DNA of 64,000 nucleotides from Acetivibrio ethanolgignens. GTDB lineage: Bacteria > Bacillota > Clostridia > Lachnospirales > Lachnospiraceae. Under the pieces are notes generated by a model that had not been told where the DNA came from, ran no database searches, and saw nothing but the letters and a program-made list of their open reading frames with translations. Made by a program: the position numbers and the translations under genes. This document shows positions 25,918 to 35,224 of the stretch, piece by piece. The stretch is taken from the NCBI RefSeq assembly GCF_001461035.1, contig NZ_LNAM01000208.1:22118-86117 (forward strand). Reading direction: 5' to 3'. Numbering within the stretch: position 1 is the first letter of the stretch; the number at the start of each line of letters is the position of its first letter.

Positions 25918-27090
25918 ATGAATCTTAAAGTAGAAGCCTCTTATAAAAGTCTTAATAAACATCATGAGGAGCTGTGTGGTGATAAGGTAGAGATTCTGGA
26001 AACCAGGGATTCCTATATTATGATACTTGCAGATGGTATGGGAAGTGGTGTAAAGGCTAACATCCTTTCAACATTAACTTCTAAAATTCTGGGCACTATG
26101 CTGTTAAATGGTGCGACACTGGATCAGTGTGTAGAAACGATTGTAAAGACGCTGCCTGTCTGCAGGGAGCGTCAGGTGGCTTATTCTACCTTTAGTATCC
26201 TTCAGATTTACCGGAATGGGGAAGGTTATCTGGTAGAATTTGATAATCCTGCCTGCATTGCCATTCGTGACGGAAAGCTTTTAGAGATACCATTTAAGAC
26301 CAGAATAATTGCAGAAAAGGAGATTAAGGAGTCCCGTTTTCTGGTACGCCTTGGGGACACCTTTGTTTTGATGAGTGATGGTGTTATCCATGCCGGAGTT
26401 GGCCAGATTCTTAATTTTGGCTGGTGCTGGGAAAATGTAGCGGATTATGCAGTTAAATCCGTATATAAGGCACCGACGGCTCTACGACTTGCGAATACTA
26501 TCAGTCAGGCCTGTGATGATTTATATATGAAAAATCCAGGAGATGATACTACCGTTGCTGTTGCAAAGGTTATGGAGTGGAAGCTGGTAACGATATTTAC
26601 CGGACCACCAGCTTCCAAAAATGATGACCATAAGATTATGGAGCTTTTAATGGAATCAGAAGGGAAAAAGGTGGTCTGCGGTGGTACCAGTGCTAATATT
26701 GCTGCCCGGTATTTGAACAGAGAGGTGAGGACTACGCTGGAGTATGTAGATCCGGATATACCGCCGATTGGATACATTGACGGTATTGATTTGGTAACAG
26801 AAGGGGTAAGAACCCTAAGCAGGGCTTTGACCCTTTTGAAACGATACGAGAAGGAAGATTTGGACGAGGAATTTTTTAAGGAGCTGGACAAGCAAAACGG
26901 AGGCTCCATGGTAGCAAAAATGCTGATTGAAAGCTCTACGGATGTGGACTTTCTGGTGGGAAAAACGATTAATGTGGCTCACCAGAGCCCGGAGCTGCCT
27001 TTTGATATCAGTATACGAATGAATCTCATCGAACAGATGAAGGATGTACTGGTAAAATTGGGGAGAAAGGTTACACTGACCTATTTTTAG
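25918..27090 (+). CDS. SpoIIE/PP2C-type serine phosphatase of the hydrogenase cluster
   Basis: 390 aa. PP2C motifs are visible: ILADGMGSGVKAN near residue 38 (metal-binding Asp), LVRLGDTFVLMSDGVIHAG near 140 and DDTTVAVAKV near 212. A second domain follows (about 222-390) with VTIFTGPPASKNDD and VVCGGTSANIAARYL. Phosphatases of this kind are encoded with PAS-bearing hydrogenases, and I infer that they relay the redox or H2 signal by dephosphorylating a partner. No cognate kinase is seen in the window. It lies 17 bp after the hydrogenase-like gene and 18 bp before the next. Confidence 0.85.
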   Translation: MNLKVEASYKSLNKHHEELCGDKVEILETRDSYIMILADGMGSGVKANILSTLTSKILGTMLLNGATLDQCVETIVKTLPVCRERQVAYSTFSILQIYRNGEGYLVEFDNPACIAIRDGKLLEIPFKTRIIAEKEIKESRFLVRLGDTFVLMSDGVIHAGVGQILNFGWCWENVADYAVKSVYKAPTALRLANTISQACDDLYMKNPGDDTTVAVAKVMEWKLVTIFTGPPASKNDDHKIMELLMESEGKKVVCGGTSANIAARYLNREVRTTLEYVDPDIPPIGYIDGIDLVTEGVRTLSRALTLLKRYEKEDLDEEFFKELDKQNGGSMVAKMLIESSTDVDFLVGKTINVAHQSPELPFDISIRMNLIEQMKDVLVKLGRKVTLTYF

Positions 27091-27108
27091 ACCGACAAGG
27101 AGGCTAAT

Positions 27109-28572
27109 ATGTTTAGAGAAGATTCTACCATTGGAAATGTAAAGCACGAGGTATTGAAGGCTGTGGCAAAGCTGGCCTTTGAAGGAAGGCTGAAAGAAAA
27201 TATTGATAAAATCCCATATGATTTGATTCCGGGACCACAGGCGAACTTTAGATGCTGTATCTACAGAGAAAGAGAGATTATCCGTCAGAGAGTACGTCTG
27301 GCACAGGGGAAGGCTCCATCTGCAGATAAGGATAATAAAAATATTGTACAGGTAATTCCGGCAGCCTGTGAGGGATGCCCGATTACCCGTTATATCGTAA
27401 CCGATAACTGCCAGAAATGTATGGGAAAGAAATGTCAGCAGGCATGTAATTTCGGTGCGATTTCCATGGGGAGAGACAGAGCCTATATTGATCCGGCAAA
27501 GTGCAAGGAATGTGGTAAGTGCTCCCAGTCCTGCCCTTATAATGCGATTGCAGACCTGATGCGGCCATGTAAGAGAAGCTGTCCGGTAGATGCGATTTCG
27601 ATGGATGAATATGGAATTGTAAAGATTGACGAAGAAAAATGTATCCATTGTGGTTCCTGTATCAAGGATTGTCCCTTTGGTGCCATTGCAGATCGGTCTT
27701 TCATGGTGGACGTTATTAACATGATTAACGCAGAAGGACTGGATGTATATGCTATGTTTGCACCGGCAGGTGAGGGTCAGTTTGGATCTGAGGCAACCAT
27801 GGGAGCTATGAGGAAGGCTATTAGGGAGCTTGGCTTTACTGATATGTATGAGGTATCCTTAGGTGGAGATATGGTGGCTGAGAGTGAAGCAAAGGAATGG
27901 GCAGAGGGCTATAAAGAAGGAAAGAAGATGACAACTTCCTGTTGTCCTGCCTTTGTAAATATGATTAAGAAGCATTTCCCACAGCTTTTGGAGAATATGT
28001 CAACTACCGTTTCTCCAATGGCAGCAGTATCCCGTATGATTAAGGCGATGAATCCGAATGCGGTCACTGTATTTATCGGGCCATGTATTGCAAAAAAGAG
28101 TGAAGTCATTGATTCTATCGGAACCGGAAATGCAGATTATGCTCTGACCTTTGAGGAGCTTAACTGTATGCTGGAGGCAAAGGGGGTTAATCCTGCTGAT
28201 TATAGGGAAGAAGAGCTTCAGCAGGGAAGTATTTATGGGAAACGCTTCGGTAATGCCGGTGGTGTAACTAAGGCTGTAGTACAGGCACTGAATGAGCTGG
28301 GTGAATGCAGTGATGTCAAGGTGCGTCAGTGCAGCGGTGGTGCTGAATGCAAGAAGGCATTGATGTTCTTGAAGGTTGGAAAGCTTCCTGAGGACTTTAT
28401 TGAAGGTATGGCCTGTGAAGGTGGCTGTGTCAACGGACCGGGAAGTGTGCGTCCGGAGCTTCTGGCGAAAAAGGACAGAGAAGCGCTTCTTGCTAAGGCA
28501 GATGACAGAGAGATTGTGCCTACGATTACTCCGTATTATGAGGAATATAAATTCTCCATGCACAGAAAGTAA
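27109..28572 (+). CDS. [FeFe] hydrogenase, monomeric type with extra ferredoxin clusters
   Basis: 487 aa. After an N-terminal region with a Cys pair (RCC at 48-50) and EGCP, there are several [4Fe-4S] motifs: CQKCMGKKC, CKECGKCSQSC and CIHCGSCIKDC (101-188). The H-cluster domain has L1 TSCCPA (276-281), L2 GPCIAKK (324-330) and L3 MACEGGCVNGPG (about 425-436). The TSCCP motif needed for proton transfer is intact, so catalytic activity is plausible. The GPCIAKK form differs from classic group A MPCTAKK, so I place it in a non-A group (B-like), by inference. It is probably the enzyme that the upstream sensor and phosphatase control. Confidence 0.88.
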   Translation: MFREDSTIGNVKHEVLKAVAKLAFEGRLKENIDKIPYDLIPGPQANFRCCIYREREIIRQRVRLAQGKAPSADKDNKNIVQVIPAACEGCPITRYIVTDNCQKCMGKKCQQACNFGAISMGRDRAYIDPAKCKECGKCSQSCPYNAIADLMRPCKRSCPVDAISMDEYGIVKIDEEKCIHCGSCIKDCPFGAIADRSFMVDVINMINAEGLDVYAMFAPAGEGQFGSEATMGAMRKAIRELGFTDMYEVSLGGDMVAESEAKEWAEGYKEGKKMTTSCCPAFVNMIKKHFPQLLENMSTTVSPMAAVSRMIKAMNPNAVTVFIGPCIAKKSEVIDSIGTGNADYALTFEELNCMLEAKGVNPADYREEELQQGSIYGKRFGNAGGVTKAVVQALNELGECSDVKVRQCSGGAECKKALMFLKVGKLPEDFIEGMACEGGCVNGPGSVRPELLAKKDREALLAKADDREIVPTITPYYEEYKFSMHRK

Positions 28573-28585
28573 GGAGGAATTGCAG

Positions 28586-29767
28586 ATGAAAAAAATCCTG
28601 AGTGCGGGGCTGTTTATGGTATTATGTGTATTTGCCTTAACCAGCTGCCGCAGCAGTGCAGAGTTTAAATCAGTTAAAGCACCGGAGGAAAGTCTGCAGC
28701 CGATAGAAACGGCGGTTGTGGAAAAGACAGAGAAAGCCATTCCAAAGGAAAAACTAAAAATTGGAATAATCTATTCTACAGATCCGGCGGAGGGATATGG
28801 ATATAGCTTTACCCATGACTGGGGAATATGCAGAATGCAGGAAGAACTGGGACTTACTGATGCACAGATTATCAGGAAAAATAATATCTGTGAAACGGAT
28901 AAAATAGCTCTGAAGAAAGCCGTTGGAGAATGCATAAAAGAGGGTTGCAATATTATATTTGCGGCTAGCCAAGGCTATGAGAAGAATTTTGCCAAGCTGG
29001 CGGAGCAATATCCCGAGGTCTACTTTGCTCATGCAGGAGGTTCTATGAGCAATCAGGAAAATTTATCTCATTATTTTGGAAGAGAATATGAGGTGCAATA
29101 TCTTTCTGGGATTGCAGCAGGACTGAAGACTAAAACAGGAAGGATAGGTTATATTGCAGGCTGGGGAAAGGAAAATCCACTTGTAACCAGTAGTGTTGAT
29201 GCCTTTGCCATGGGAGTTTATTCTGTAAATGAGGATGTCAGAGTTTATGTTAAGACAATAGACTGCTGGTTTGATGCAGAAAAGGAAGAGAAAGCGGCAA
29301 GAAAACTGATAGAGAAAGGCTGTGATGTGATAGCACAGCATTGTGGAACTCCGGCCGCTATGCTGGCAGTGGAAGCGGTCGGAGCTTTTGGAATTGGTTG
29401 CAATTCAGATATGAGTATGGATGCACCGAATGCCGTTTTGGTTTCTACTATGTGGGATTGGAGTGTATATTACATTCAGACAGTGCAGAGTATTCTTAAT
29501 GGTACCTGGGAAAATACGGATTATCTAGGTGGTATGAAGGAAGGCATTGTCCGGCTGTCTGGTTTGGCCTCCTTTAATGCTCCGGAAGCAGCGGCAGAGA
29601 TTGAACAGGTACAGGCAAAGCTATTTTCGGGAGAATTTCAGATATTTTCCGATGAGATAGAGACAAATGAAGGTACTATTATCGGAGAAAAGGGGAAAGC
29701 TTTTGATGCAAAGGATATTATTGGGAAGACAAACTGGTATTTCAAAAATGTAATAGATGAACAGTAG
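28586..29767 (+). CDS. BMP-family (PnrA/Med-like) binding lipoprotein
   Basis: 393 aa. A lipoprotein signal ends in ALTSC (Cys about residue 21), then the periplasmic-binding fold: KLKIGIIYSTDPAEGYGYSF, NIIFAASQGYEKNFAKLA, GRIGYIAGWG and KGCDVIAQHCGTPAAMLAV. Family members bind nucleosides for ABC import. GGAGG precedes the ATG at 28586; longer in-frame extension into the hydrogenase gene is rejected. No permease or ATPase follows, so the partner transporter lies elsewhere or the protein acts as a receptor. It follows the hydrogenase gene by 13 bp and could share its transcript. Confidence 0.87.
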   Translation: MKKILSAGLFMVLCVFALTSCRSSAEFKSVKAPEESLQPIETAVVEKTEKAIPKEKLKIGIIYSTDPAEGYGYSFTHDWGICRMQEELGLTDAQIIRKNNICETDKIALKKAVGECIKEGCNIIFAASQGYEKNFAKLAEQYPEVYFAHAGGSMSNQENLSHYFGREYEVQYLSGIAAGLKTKTGRIGYIAGWGKENPLVTSSVDAFAMGVYSVNEDVRVYVKTIDCWFDAEKEEKAARKLIEKGCDVIAQHCGTPAAMLAVEAVGAFGIGCNSDMSMDAPNAVLVSTMWDWSVYYIQTVQSILNGTWENTDYLGGMKEGIVRLSGLASFNAPEAAAEIEQVQAKLFSGEFQIFSDEIETNEGTIIGEKGKAFDAKDIIGKTNWYFKNVIDEQ

Positions 29768-29784
29768 AAAAGAGGAAATGTAAA

Positions 29785-30720
29785 ATGATGTATTTATGGC
29801 TGATAGTAGGCTTTGTGCTTTTAATTAAGGGAGCTGATTTTTTTGTGGAAGGAAGCTCTGGTATTGCGAAAAATTTAAAGGTACCTACTATGATTATTGG
29901 TCTTACCATTGTGGCAATGGGAACAAGTGCACCAGAACTGGCGGTAAGTACAACAGCAGCATTGAAGGAAAGTAATGCAATTGCCGTTAGTAATGTCATT
30001 GGTTCTAATATTTTTAATTTGATTGTAGTATGCGGAGTATGTGCCGCACTTTCTCCGCTGCATATAAAGGTGAAGACCTTAAAGGAAGAATTCCCTATTT
30101 CAATTCTAGCAGAGGCTCTGCTTTTGATTTTTGCCTATACGGGAACTATTTTAGGAAGAACAGAGGGCATTGCGTTTATTCTTTTATTTGCATTGTTTAT
30201 GGTCTGGATGGTAAAATCTGCATTAAATGCCAGAAAAAATGGCGAGGTAATAGAAGAAGAGGAAATCAAATCCCTTCCTATGTGGAAATGTGTTGTTTAT
30301 ATCCTGGGAGGTATTGCAGCGATTGTTTGGGGTGGCGATATAGTCGTAGACAGTGCTTCTGATATTGCAGCAGCCTTTGGGTTAAGCCAGACTTTGATTG
30401 GGCTTACTATTGTAGCGGTTGGAACTTCTCTTCCGGAGCTGGTGACCTCTGTGGTAGCAGCAGGAAAGGGAGAAAATGATATGGCTTTGGGTAATGTTAT
30501 TGGCTCTAATATTTTTAATGTACTTTTGATTTTAGGCATTTCTTCTACAATTACCCCAATCAGTATTGGCATGGAAAGTATCTATGATTTAGTTCTTCTT
30601 ACGGTTATGAGTCTATTGGTATATTTTTTCTGTATCAGCAAAAAGCGTTTGAATCGGACAGAGGGTGTCATTATGATAATAGTATATATTGTGTATATGT
30701 ACTATATTTGCACTAGATAA
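29785..30720 (+). CDS. Calcium/sodium antiporter (CaCA family, YrbG-like)
   Basis: 311 aa with ten membrane helices in two inverted halves. The paired alpha-repeats carry the ion-binding Glu: VAMGTSAPELAVS (about 48-60) with SNVIGSNIFNL, and VAVGTSLPELVTS (about 211-223) with GNVIGSNIFNV. These are hallmark CaCA motifs. It exports Ca2+ in exchange for Na+ or H+. It starts 17 bp after the lipoprotein gene. Confidence 0.93.
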   Translation: MMYLWLIVGFVLLIKGADFFVEGSSGIAKNLKVPTMIIGLTIVAMGTSAPELAVSTTAALKESNAIAVSNVIGSNIFNLIVVCGVCAALSPLHIKVKTLKEEFPISILAEALLLIFAYTGTILGRTEGIAFILLFALFMVWMVKSALNARKNGEVIEEEEIKSLPMWKCVVYILGGIAAIVWGGDIVVDSASDIAAAFGLSQTLIGLTIVAVGTSLPELVTSVVAAGKGENDMALGNVIGSNIFNVLLILGISSTITPISIGMESIYDLVLLTVMSLLVYFFCISKKRLNRTEGVIMIIVYIVYMYYICTR

Positions 30721-30844
30721 GAGGAATCATTATACATTTTTTACAAGGTGTCTTTATAGAGAAGACAAATGAAAGGAAACAGGATATCATTATGACAATG
30801 TTGGAGCAAATGAAGATATTTGTATTTTTGTTTGCTCCTTACAA

Positions 30845-31036
30845 TTTACCCTGATGAACATGGTTCCCGGTGAACCGTTCCTGGCTGAAAAAGCACCGTC
30901 AGCGGCGACTTTAGCAGCTTTGGAGGAAAAATACGGTCTGGACCAGCCAAAGATTATACAGTATAAGAATTATATGCTGAATTTATTAAAAGGAGATTTA
31001 TACCAATGTCAGAGCAGAAAGTATTATTGGATATAG
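30845..31036 (+). pseudogene. Remnant of an oligopeptide ABC permease (OppB-like)
   Basis: The frame reads FTLMNMVPGEPF and then KYGLDQPKIIQYKNYMLNLL with GDLY, the N-terminal part of OppB/DppB-type permeases just after the first helix. The first helix is missing, and the frame ends at 31036 after only about 60 codons, overlapping the OppD remnant. It is a decayed fragment. Confidence 0.75.
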
Positions 31037-31173
31037 AGCATTTAAAACTCTCCTTTTTTACACCGGCAGGTGAGGTACAGTCTGTAAGAGACGTTTCCTT
31101 TCAGCTGAAGGAGGGAGAGGTTCTTGGTATCGTAGGAGAGTCCGGAAGTGGAAAGAGTAGGCTTAAACAGTGA
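31006..31173 (+). pseudogene. Truncated OppD-like ATPase (N-terminal 55 codons)
   Basis: It begins properly (MSEQKVLLDIEHLKLSFF) and continues to the Walker A motif GESGSGKS, then diverges at 31158 and stops at 31173. Signature motif, Walker B and the rest are gone, so it cannot be a working ATPase. The break falls directly after the P-loop codons, and the sequence beyond the junction belongs to a different ATPase end. Confidence 0.85.
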
Positions 31174-31378
31174 ACATGCACTCTCGAATCCAGATTCTGT
31201 GCGAAACATAAAGGCATTTAGTGTGGATTATACTAGTCCGTTGAATCCACCAAGTGGATGCCGCTTCCGTACACGTTGTCCATATGCAACAGAACAGTGT
31301 GCTTTAGAGGAGCCTGAATTTAAGGAAGTGGAAAAAGGACATTTTGTAGCTTGTCATAATCTGGATAAAATTAATTAA
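31174..31378 (+). pseudogene. C-terminal remnant of an OppF/OppD-type ATPase
   Basis: From about 31235 the frame reads [20 protein letters not shown], the characteristic Cys-rich C-terminal tail of peptide-transporter ATPases, and ends at 31378 (NLDKIN). Everything before that tail is missing. Together with the fragments on its left this shows a large internal deletion of oppB-C-D-F. Confidence 0.85.
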
Positions 31379-31430
31379 TCTGATGTTAATGCAACAGCAT
31401 TCACATAAAAATCTTTAGGAGGACAAGAAT

Positions 31431-33065
31431 ATGAAAAAAAGAAAATTAGCATTACTTCTTGCTGGTGTTCTTACAGCTGCTTCTGTTCTGACTGCCTGCG
31501 GCAGCAAGAATGGCAGTAATCAGCCGGCAGAATCCGGTGCACCGGCAGCAAGCGGTAATGGAACAACTTTAACCGTATGTGTAGGACCAGAGCCGGATAC
31601 CATCGATCCAGCATTAAACAGTGCAGTAGATGGTGGTACTTTAATTGACCATGCATTTGAAGGTCTTATGAGACTTTCCAAGGATGGTGTTACCTACGAA
31701 GAGGGCCTTACTGAGAAATATGAAATCAGCGAGGATCAGTTAACCTATACCTTTACTCTTCGTGATGGCTTAAAGTGGAGCGATGGCTCTGACTTAACAG
31801 CTAATGACTTTGTATATTCCTGGAATAGAGCAATCGCTCCGGAAACAGCAGCTGACTATGCTTATATGTTTGAGTGTATCGAAGGCTATGCAGATGGCAA
31901 GCTGAATATTACTGCTGTTGATGATAAGACCTTTGAGGTTAAGCTGATTGCGATTACTCCTTACTTCTTAGAGTTATGTGCATTCCCTGCTTATTTGCCA
32001 GTTCAGCAGGCAGCTGTTGAAGCAGGTGGAGATGCATGGGCTACCGATCCTTCTACTTACGTTTGTAACGGACCTTACAAGTTAGTAGAATGGCAGCATG
32101 ATTCTTATATGTTGTATGAAAAGAATGAGAATTACTGGGATGTTGATTCTCTGGGACCAGATTCTATCCGTTTTGTCCTGATGGAGGATCCAAACGCTCA
32201 GCTATCTGCTTATGAAACTGGTGAATTATCCTTTATTGATGATTGTCCTACTGACGAAATCGCAGCTCAGAAGTCTAACGCTGAGTTCCATATCGAGGGA
32301 CAGTTAGGAACCTATTATGTATCCTTTAACGTAGAAAAGGAGCCTTTAAACAATCCTTTAGTTCGTAAGGCATTAATTCTTGCTATTGATCGTCAGTACA
32401 TCTGTGACGAAATCGGCCAGGCAGGTCAGGTACCTGCAGGTGCATTCGTTCCTACCGGACTTACAGATGCGGATTCTACAAAGGAATTCCGTGAAGTTGG
32501 TGGAGATTACTATGATCCTGCTGATTATGAAGGTAACTTAGAGTTAGCTAAGCAGGCTTTAGCAGAGGCTGGTTACCCAGATGGTGAAGGTCTTCCAACG
32601 ATTGAGTACCTGTACAATGAAGGTGGAAGTCATGACGTTATCGGTCAGGCTCTTCAGGATATGTGGTCTAAGATTGGTGTTAAGGTTGAGTTAGTATCCC
32701 AAGAGTGGGCTACCTTCTTAAATACCCGTAAGAACGGTGGCTATGATATTGCTCGTAATGGTTGGTTAGGTGACTACAACGATCCTATTTCCTTCCTTGA
32801 TATGTGGATTACCGATGGTGGTAACAACGATGCTCAGTGGTCTAACAGTGACTACGATGCTTTAATTTCCCAGATTAAGGCTTCCAGCGATCCTGCAGAG
32901 CGTATGCAGCTGATGCATCAGTGCGAAGATATCATCTTTGATGATTGGATGCTTTGCCCACTTTATTACTATGTTGACATTTACATGCTGAAGGACAATG
33001 TAGATGGATTCTTCTCATCTCCACTTGGATTTAAGTTCTTTAAGTATGCAAGTGTAGCAGAATAA
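31431..33065 (+). CDS. oppA: Oligopeptide-binding lipoprotein (OppA-like, family 5), orphan
   Basis: 544 aa, full length. The lipobox is VLTACGS (Cys about residue 23). After a Ser/Ala/Gly linker the SBP family 5 fold follows: [40 protein letters not shown] and the C-terminal [19 protein letters not shown]. It would capture peptides outside the membrane for Opp import. Its own permease and ATPase genes just upstream are remnants, so it must use another transporter, act as a sensor or be on the way to loss. AGGAGG precedes the ATG, and the frame has no damage. Confidence 0.93.
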   Translation: MKKRKLALLLAGVLTAASVLTACGSKNGSNQPAESGAPAASGNGTTLTVCVGPEPDTIDPALNSAVDGGTLIDHAFEGLMRLSKDGVTYEEGLTEKYEISEDQLTYTFTLRDGLKWSDGSDLTANDFVYSWNRAIAPETAADYAYMFECIEGYADGKLNITAVDDKTFEVKLIAITPYFLELCAFPAYLPVQQAAVEAGGDAWATDPSTYVCNGPYKLVEWQHDSYMLYEKNENYWDVDSLGPDSIRFVLMEDPNAQLSAYETGELSFIDDCPTDEIAAQKSNAEFHIEGQLGTYYVSFNVEKEPLNNPLVRKALILAIDRQYICDEIGQAGQVPAGAFVPTGLTDADSTKEFREVGGDYYDPADYEGNLELAKQALAEAGYPDGEGLPTIEYLYNEGGSHDVIGQALQDMWSKIGVKVELVSQEWATFLNTRKNGGYDIARNGWLGDYNDPISFLDMWITDGGNNDAQWSNSDYDALISQIKASSDPAERMQLMHQCEDIIFDDWMLCPLYYYVDIYMLKDNVDGFFSSPLGFKFFKYASVAE

Positions 33066-33084
33066 TTTAACCTACTCTGGTATA

Positions 33085-33345
33085 ATGATACAAAAGAAGC
33101 AGTACTGTAAAAAACTGGAAACTGGTTTTCTGCAAACAAATCTACTGTCGCTAAATGCTTCTATTGAAGCTGTTAGGGCAGGAGAGATGGGGCAGGACTT
33201 TGCAGTAGTTGCCCAGGAGGTTGGAAGTTTTGCAGACCAGTCTTCAAAGACGGTAAATACGGCGGTGACAAACCTAAGCCGTATGTCGGAGCAGAGTGCA
33301 AGCTGCAGGAAAAGGCAAAGCTTTTGGAAGAAATTGCAGTGAGAT
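33085..33345 (+). pseudogene. Fragment of a methyl-accepting chemotaxis protein
   Basis: The frame contains [20 protein letters not shown] and [20 protein letters not shown], the highly conserved signalling tip of chemoreceptors. The sensor, membrane and HAMP parts and the rest of the signalling domain are missing. About 80 codons of a receptor survive here. Confidence 0.75.
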
Positions 33346-33361
33346 TCCGGGTTTGATAAAT

Positions 33362-33404
33362 AATTCCGCAATCCCTTATAAAATAAGGAATTGCGGAATT
33401 TTTT
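33362..33404 (+). terminator. Intrinsic terminator
   Basis: AATTCCGCAAT pairs with ATTGCGGAATT around an inner CCTTAT/ATAAGG stem, followed by a T-run. It isolates the tRNA-Glu promoter from upstream transcription. Confidence 0.8.
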
Positions 33405-33444
33405 CAAACAAAATAAATTTTTTTAAAATTTTTGAAAAAAAAGC

Positions 33445-33473
33445 TTGCAATATGAAAAAATCTATGCTATTAT
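33445..33473 (+). promoter_or_regulatory. Promoter for tRNA-Glu
   Basis: TTGCAA (33445-33450), 17-base spacer, TATTAT (33468-33473), ending 22 bases before the tRNA. Confidence 0.75.
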
Positions 33474-33495
33474 ATATCTTGTCCGAAAGACATGA

Positions 33496-33567
33496 GGCCA
33501 GTTGGTCAAGCGGCTAAGACGCCGCCCTCTCACGGCGGAAACAGGGGTTCGATTCCCCTACTGGCTG
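33496..33567 (+). tRNA. tRNA-Glu(CTC)
   Basis: 72 nt. Acceptor GGCCAGT pairs with ACTGGCT (first pair G-U), the anticodon arm CCGCC-CTCTCAC-GGCGG gives anticodon CTC, and the T arm contains GGTTCGATTCC. It stands at the left edge of a stretch of mobile-element remains and is a plausible integration target. Confidence 0.95.
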
Positions 33568-34198
33568 TTTTATATTTATAGTCTTAGAAGTGTCAAAAGT
33601 CTTGAAAATAAGTGGTTTTTGGCATTTTTGCTTTCTGTAGAAATAGAAGCGAAAAATGCAAAGGTAGTCAAAAAGGTAGTCTAACATATGTTCGATTAAA
33701 AAATACGAAGGAAAGGAGAAATTTTCTGCGTGTGCTAAAAAGAAAAAATTGTCTGATTGATTTATTTTTTTGCGCAAAAATAGCAGAGAAGAGTCTCACT
33801 GCCATATTATCTGCGTATATCAATCAGAACAATAATTTTAAAGATTCAGCTGGTTTTAAAAATCATTGTAAACGTTTTTGATACCCCCCGTGGGTCACAA
33901 ATTCCAATTAAAAAGCTGCTTTTCAATTTCTTTAAAATTCGATGGTGATTTTCTCTAAATTCGTCAAATAAATGCCATTTCTCAAATTGCATTTCATTTT
34001 GAATCCCCCTGTGTACTGAATTTCGATCTGAAAATTCCATTATTAAAAGTCTCAAAAATTGACCTCAATTTTTTGTAAATTTTGCTTTTATATCTTTCGG
34101 CATTCAATTGGACAATCAGAACATAAAATATCTTAAAATCGATTTTACACGGTCATTTTTTAGTTGTCAATGTTCAGGAAGAGGGTAGAACAAGAGGT
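33568..34198. other. Non-coding spacer between tRNA-Glu and the recombinase remnant
   Basis: About 630 bp, AT-rich, without a supported gene. A hairpin is formed by TCTGATTGAT (from about 33750) and ATCAATCAGA (to about 33829). No direct repeat of the tRNA 3' end was found at the right edge of the element, so an attachment site is not established. Confidence 0.5.
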
Positions 34199-34773
34199 CT
34201 ACAATAGCTTAATGTGGTTTTTCAATGTTGTCTCAATCTGCTTTTGTTGGATGCCGATATATTTTTGTGTGACTGCTGCGCTTGAATGCTGCAGGAGCTG
34301 ACGCACAAGTTCAATATTGTATCCATTATTAATATATATCTGGGTGGCGAAGTATTTTCGGAAACTGTGTGTTGACACTCCATCAATATCCAGATAGTCG
34401 CACGCAGCCTTTAGATGCTTCTGTATCTGCCTTTCTGACAGGTCAAAAAGCCGTTCCTGTTCTGTTAGATGGTTATTGGATCTGTATTGGTTGATAAAAT
34501 CTCGGATTTTCTCCGGTACTGTGAAAACTCTTTCTTTTCCGGTCTTAATTTCTGTAATGTTTAGCCGGTACCGGTCGCCGTCTTTTATAATATAGCAATA
34601 ACGCAAATGCAAAATATCCCTAATCCTCATGCCTAGATTAGCTTCAAGAGTTAAAGCGGTGGCTATTCGCTCATTTGGCTTGTATTCTCTACCGGCATGA
34701 CAAAACCGCTTTTTATGGCAGTTATAATGTCAATGTATTGTTGTTCTGTAAGTGCTACGGTTTTCTTATTCAC
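34199..34773 (-). pseudogene. Tyrosine recombinase (phage/ICE integrase type), frameshifted
   Basis: It starts at GTG 34773 with AAGGAG upstream (VNKKTVALTEQQYIDIITAI) and runs to about 34697, where the frame is lost. It resumes with KPNERIATALTLEANLGMRI and continues to 34199. The catalytic residues remain: Arg in LGMRIRD, His and Arg in HSFRKYFA, His in LLQHSS and Tyr in TQKYIG. The total span of 575 bp is not a multiple of three, which shows the frameshift. About 190 codons is the size of a minimal integrase catalytic domain. The enzyme is probably dead unless frameshifting rescues it. Its location beside tRNA-Glu suggests past site-specific integration. Confidence 0.8.
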
Positions 34774-34875
34774 TTTCTTTTTCTCCTTGCGTATGCTTTC
34801 AATATGGTTTCTATTGCCATGTGTTTTATAATCAGGTCTAAAATTTTTTGCTAATCTCTTTTATGAGGTGATAGC

Positions 34876-35085
34876 ATGATTTCAAAAACAATTAAAATGA
34901 TTTTGGTATATAAAGAAATGAACATTTCAAGCCTTGCGGATAAGTTGGAAACAAGCCGCCCTAATTTATCCCAAAAGTTTAAACGTGACAATTTTAGCGA
35001 AAAGGAAATGCAGGAGATAGCGGACGCTTTAAACTGCGACTTAAAAATAAATTTTGTTGACCGCTCCACCGGGAAAGAATTTTGA
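34876..35085 (+). CDS. Small XRE-like helix-turn-helix protein
   Basis: 69 aa. MISKTIKMILVYKEMNISSL opens the first helix, LADKLETSRPNLSQKFKRDN forms the helix-turn-helix, and EIADALNCDLKINFVD is the usual tail. Proteins of this type are common as small regulators in integrative elements. It is divergent from the recombinase remnant. The ribosome binding site is TGAGGTG. Confidence 0.72.
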   Translation: MISKTIKMILVYKEMNISSLADKLETSRPNLSQKFKRDNFSEKEMQEIADALNCDLKINFVDRSTGKEF

Positions 35086-35086
35086 T

Positions 35087-35115
35087 TTGACGAATGCCGC
35101 CAGATATGTTATATT
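35087..35115 (+). promoter_or_regulatory. Promoter for the antisense antitoxin RNA
   Basis: TTGACG (35087-35092), 17-base spacer, TATATT (35110-35115). It directs transcription toward the 3' end of the toxin gene on the other strand. Confidence 0.65.
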
Positions 35116-35121
35116 GAACAT

Positions 35122-35224
35122 AGAAAAAGGGAAAGCCAGAGAAACGGCTACCCTCAAGTAATAAGCATACTGTTTTTACAAACAGCCGTCACTACTGCGA
35201 ATAGTGGCGGCTATTTTCTTTTGT
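35122..35224 (+). ncRNA. Candidate type I antitoxin RNA (antisense to the toxin mRNA 3' end)
   Basis: About 100 nt between the promoter and a strong terminator (AGCCGTCACTA with TAGTGGCGGCT, then a T-rich run, 35184-35224). It has no reading frame of note. Its 3' end overlaps the last codons of the holin-like toxin gene (35211-35303) on the opposite strand, and a toxin mRNA that reads on would be complementary to the whole RNA. This is the arrangement known for TxpA/RatA-type systems. Both boundaries are predicted. Confidence 0.65.

Noticed and set aside
28376..28585. Longer start for the BMP-family lipoprotein
   Set aside because: The extension overlaps the hydrogenase gene, and a lipoprotein signal with GGAGG begins exactly at 28586.
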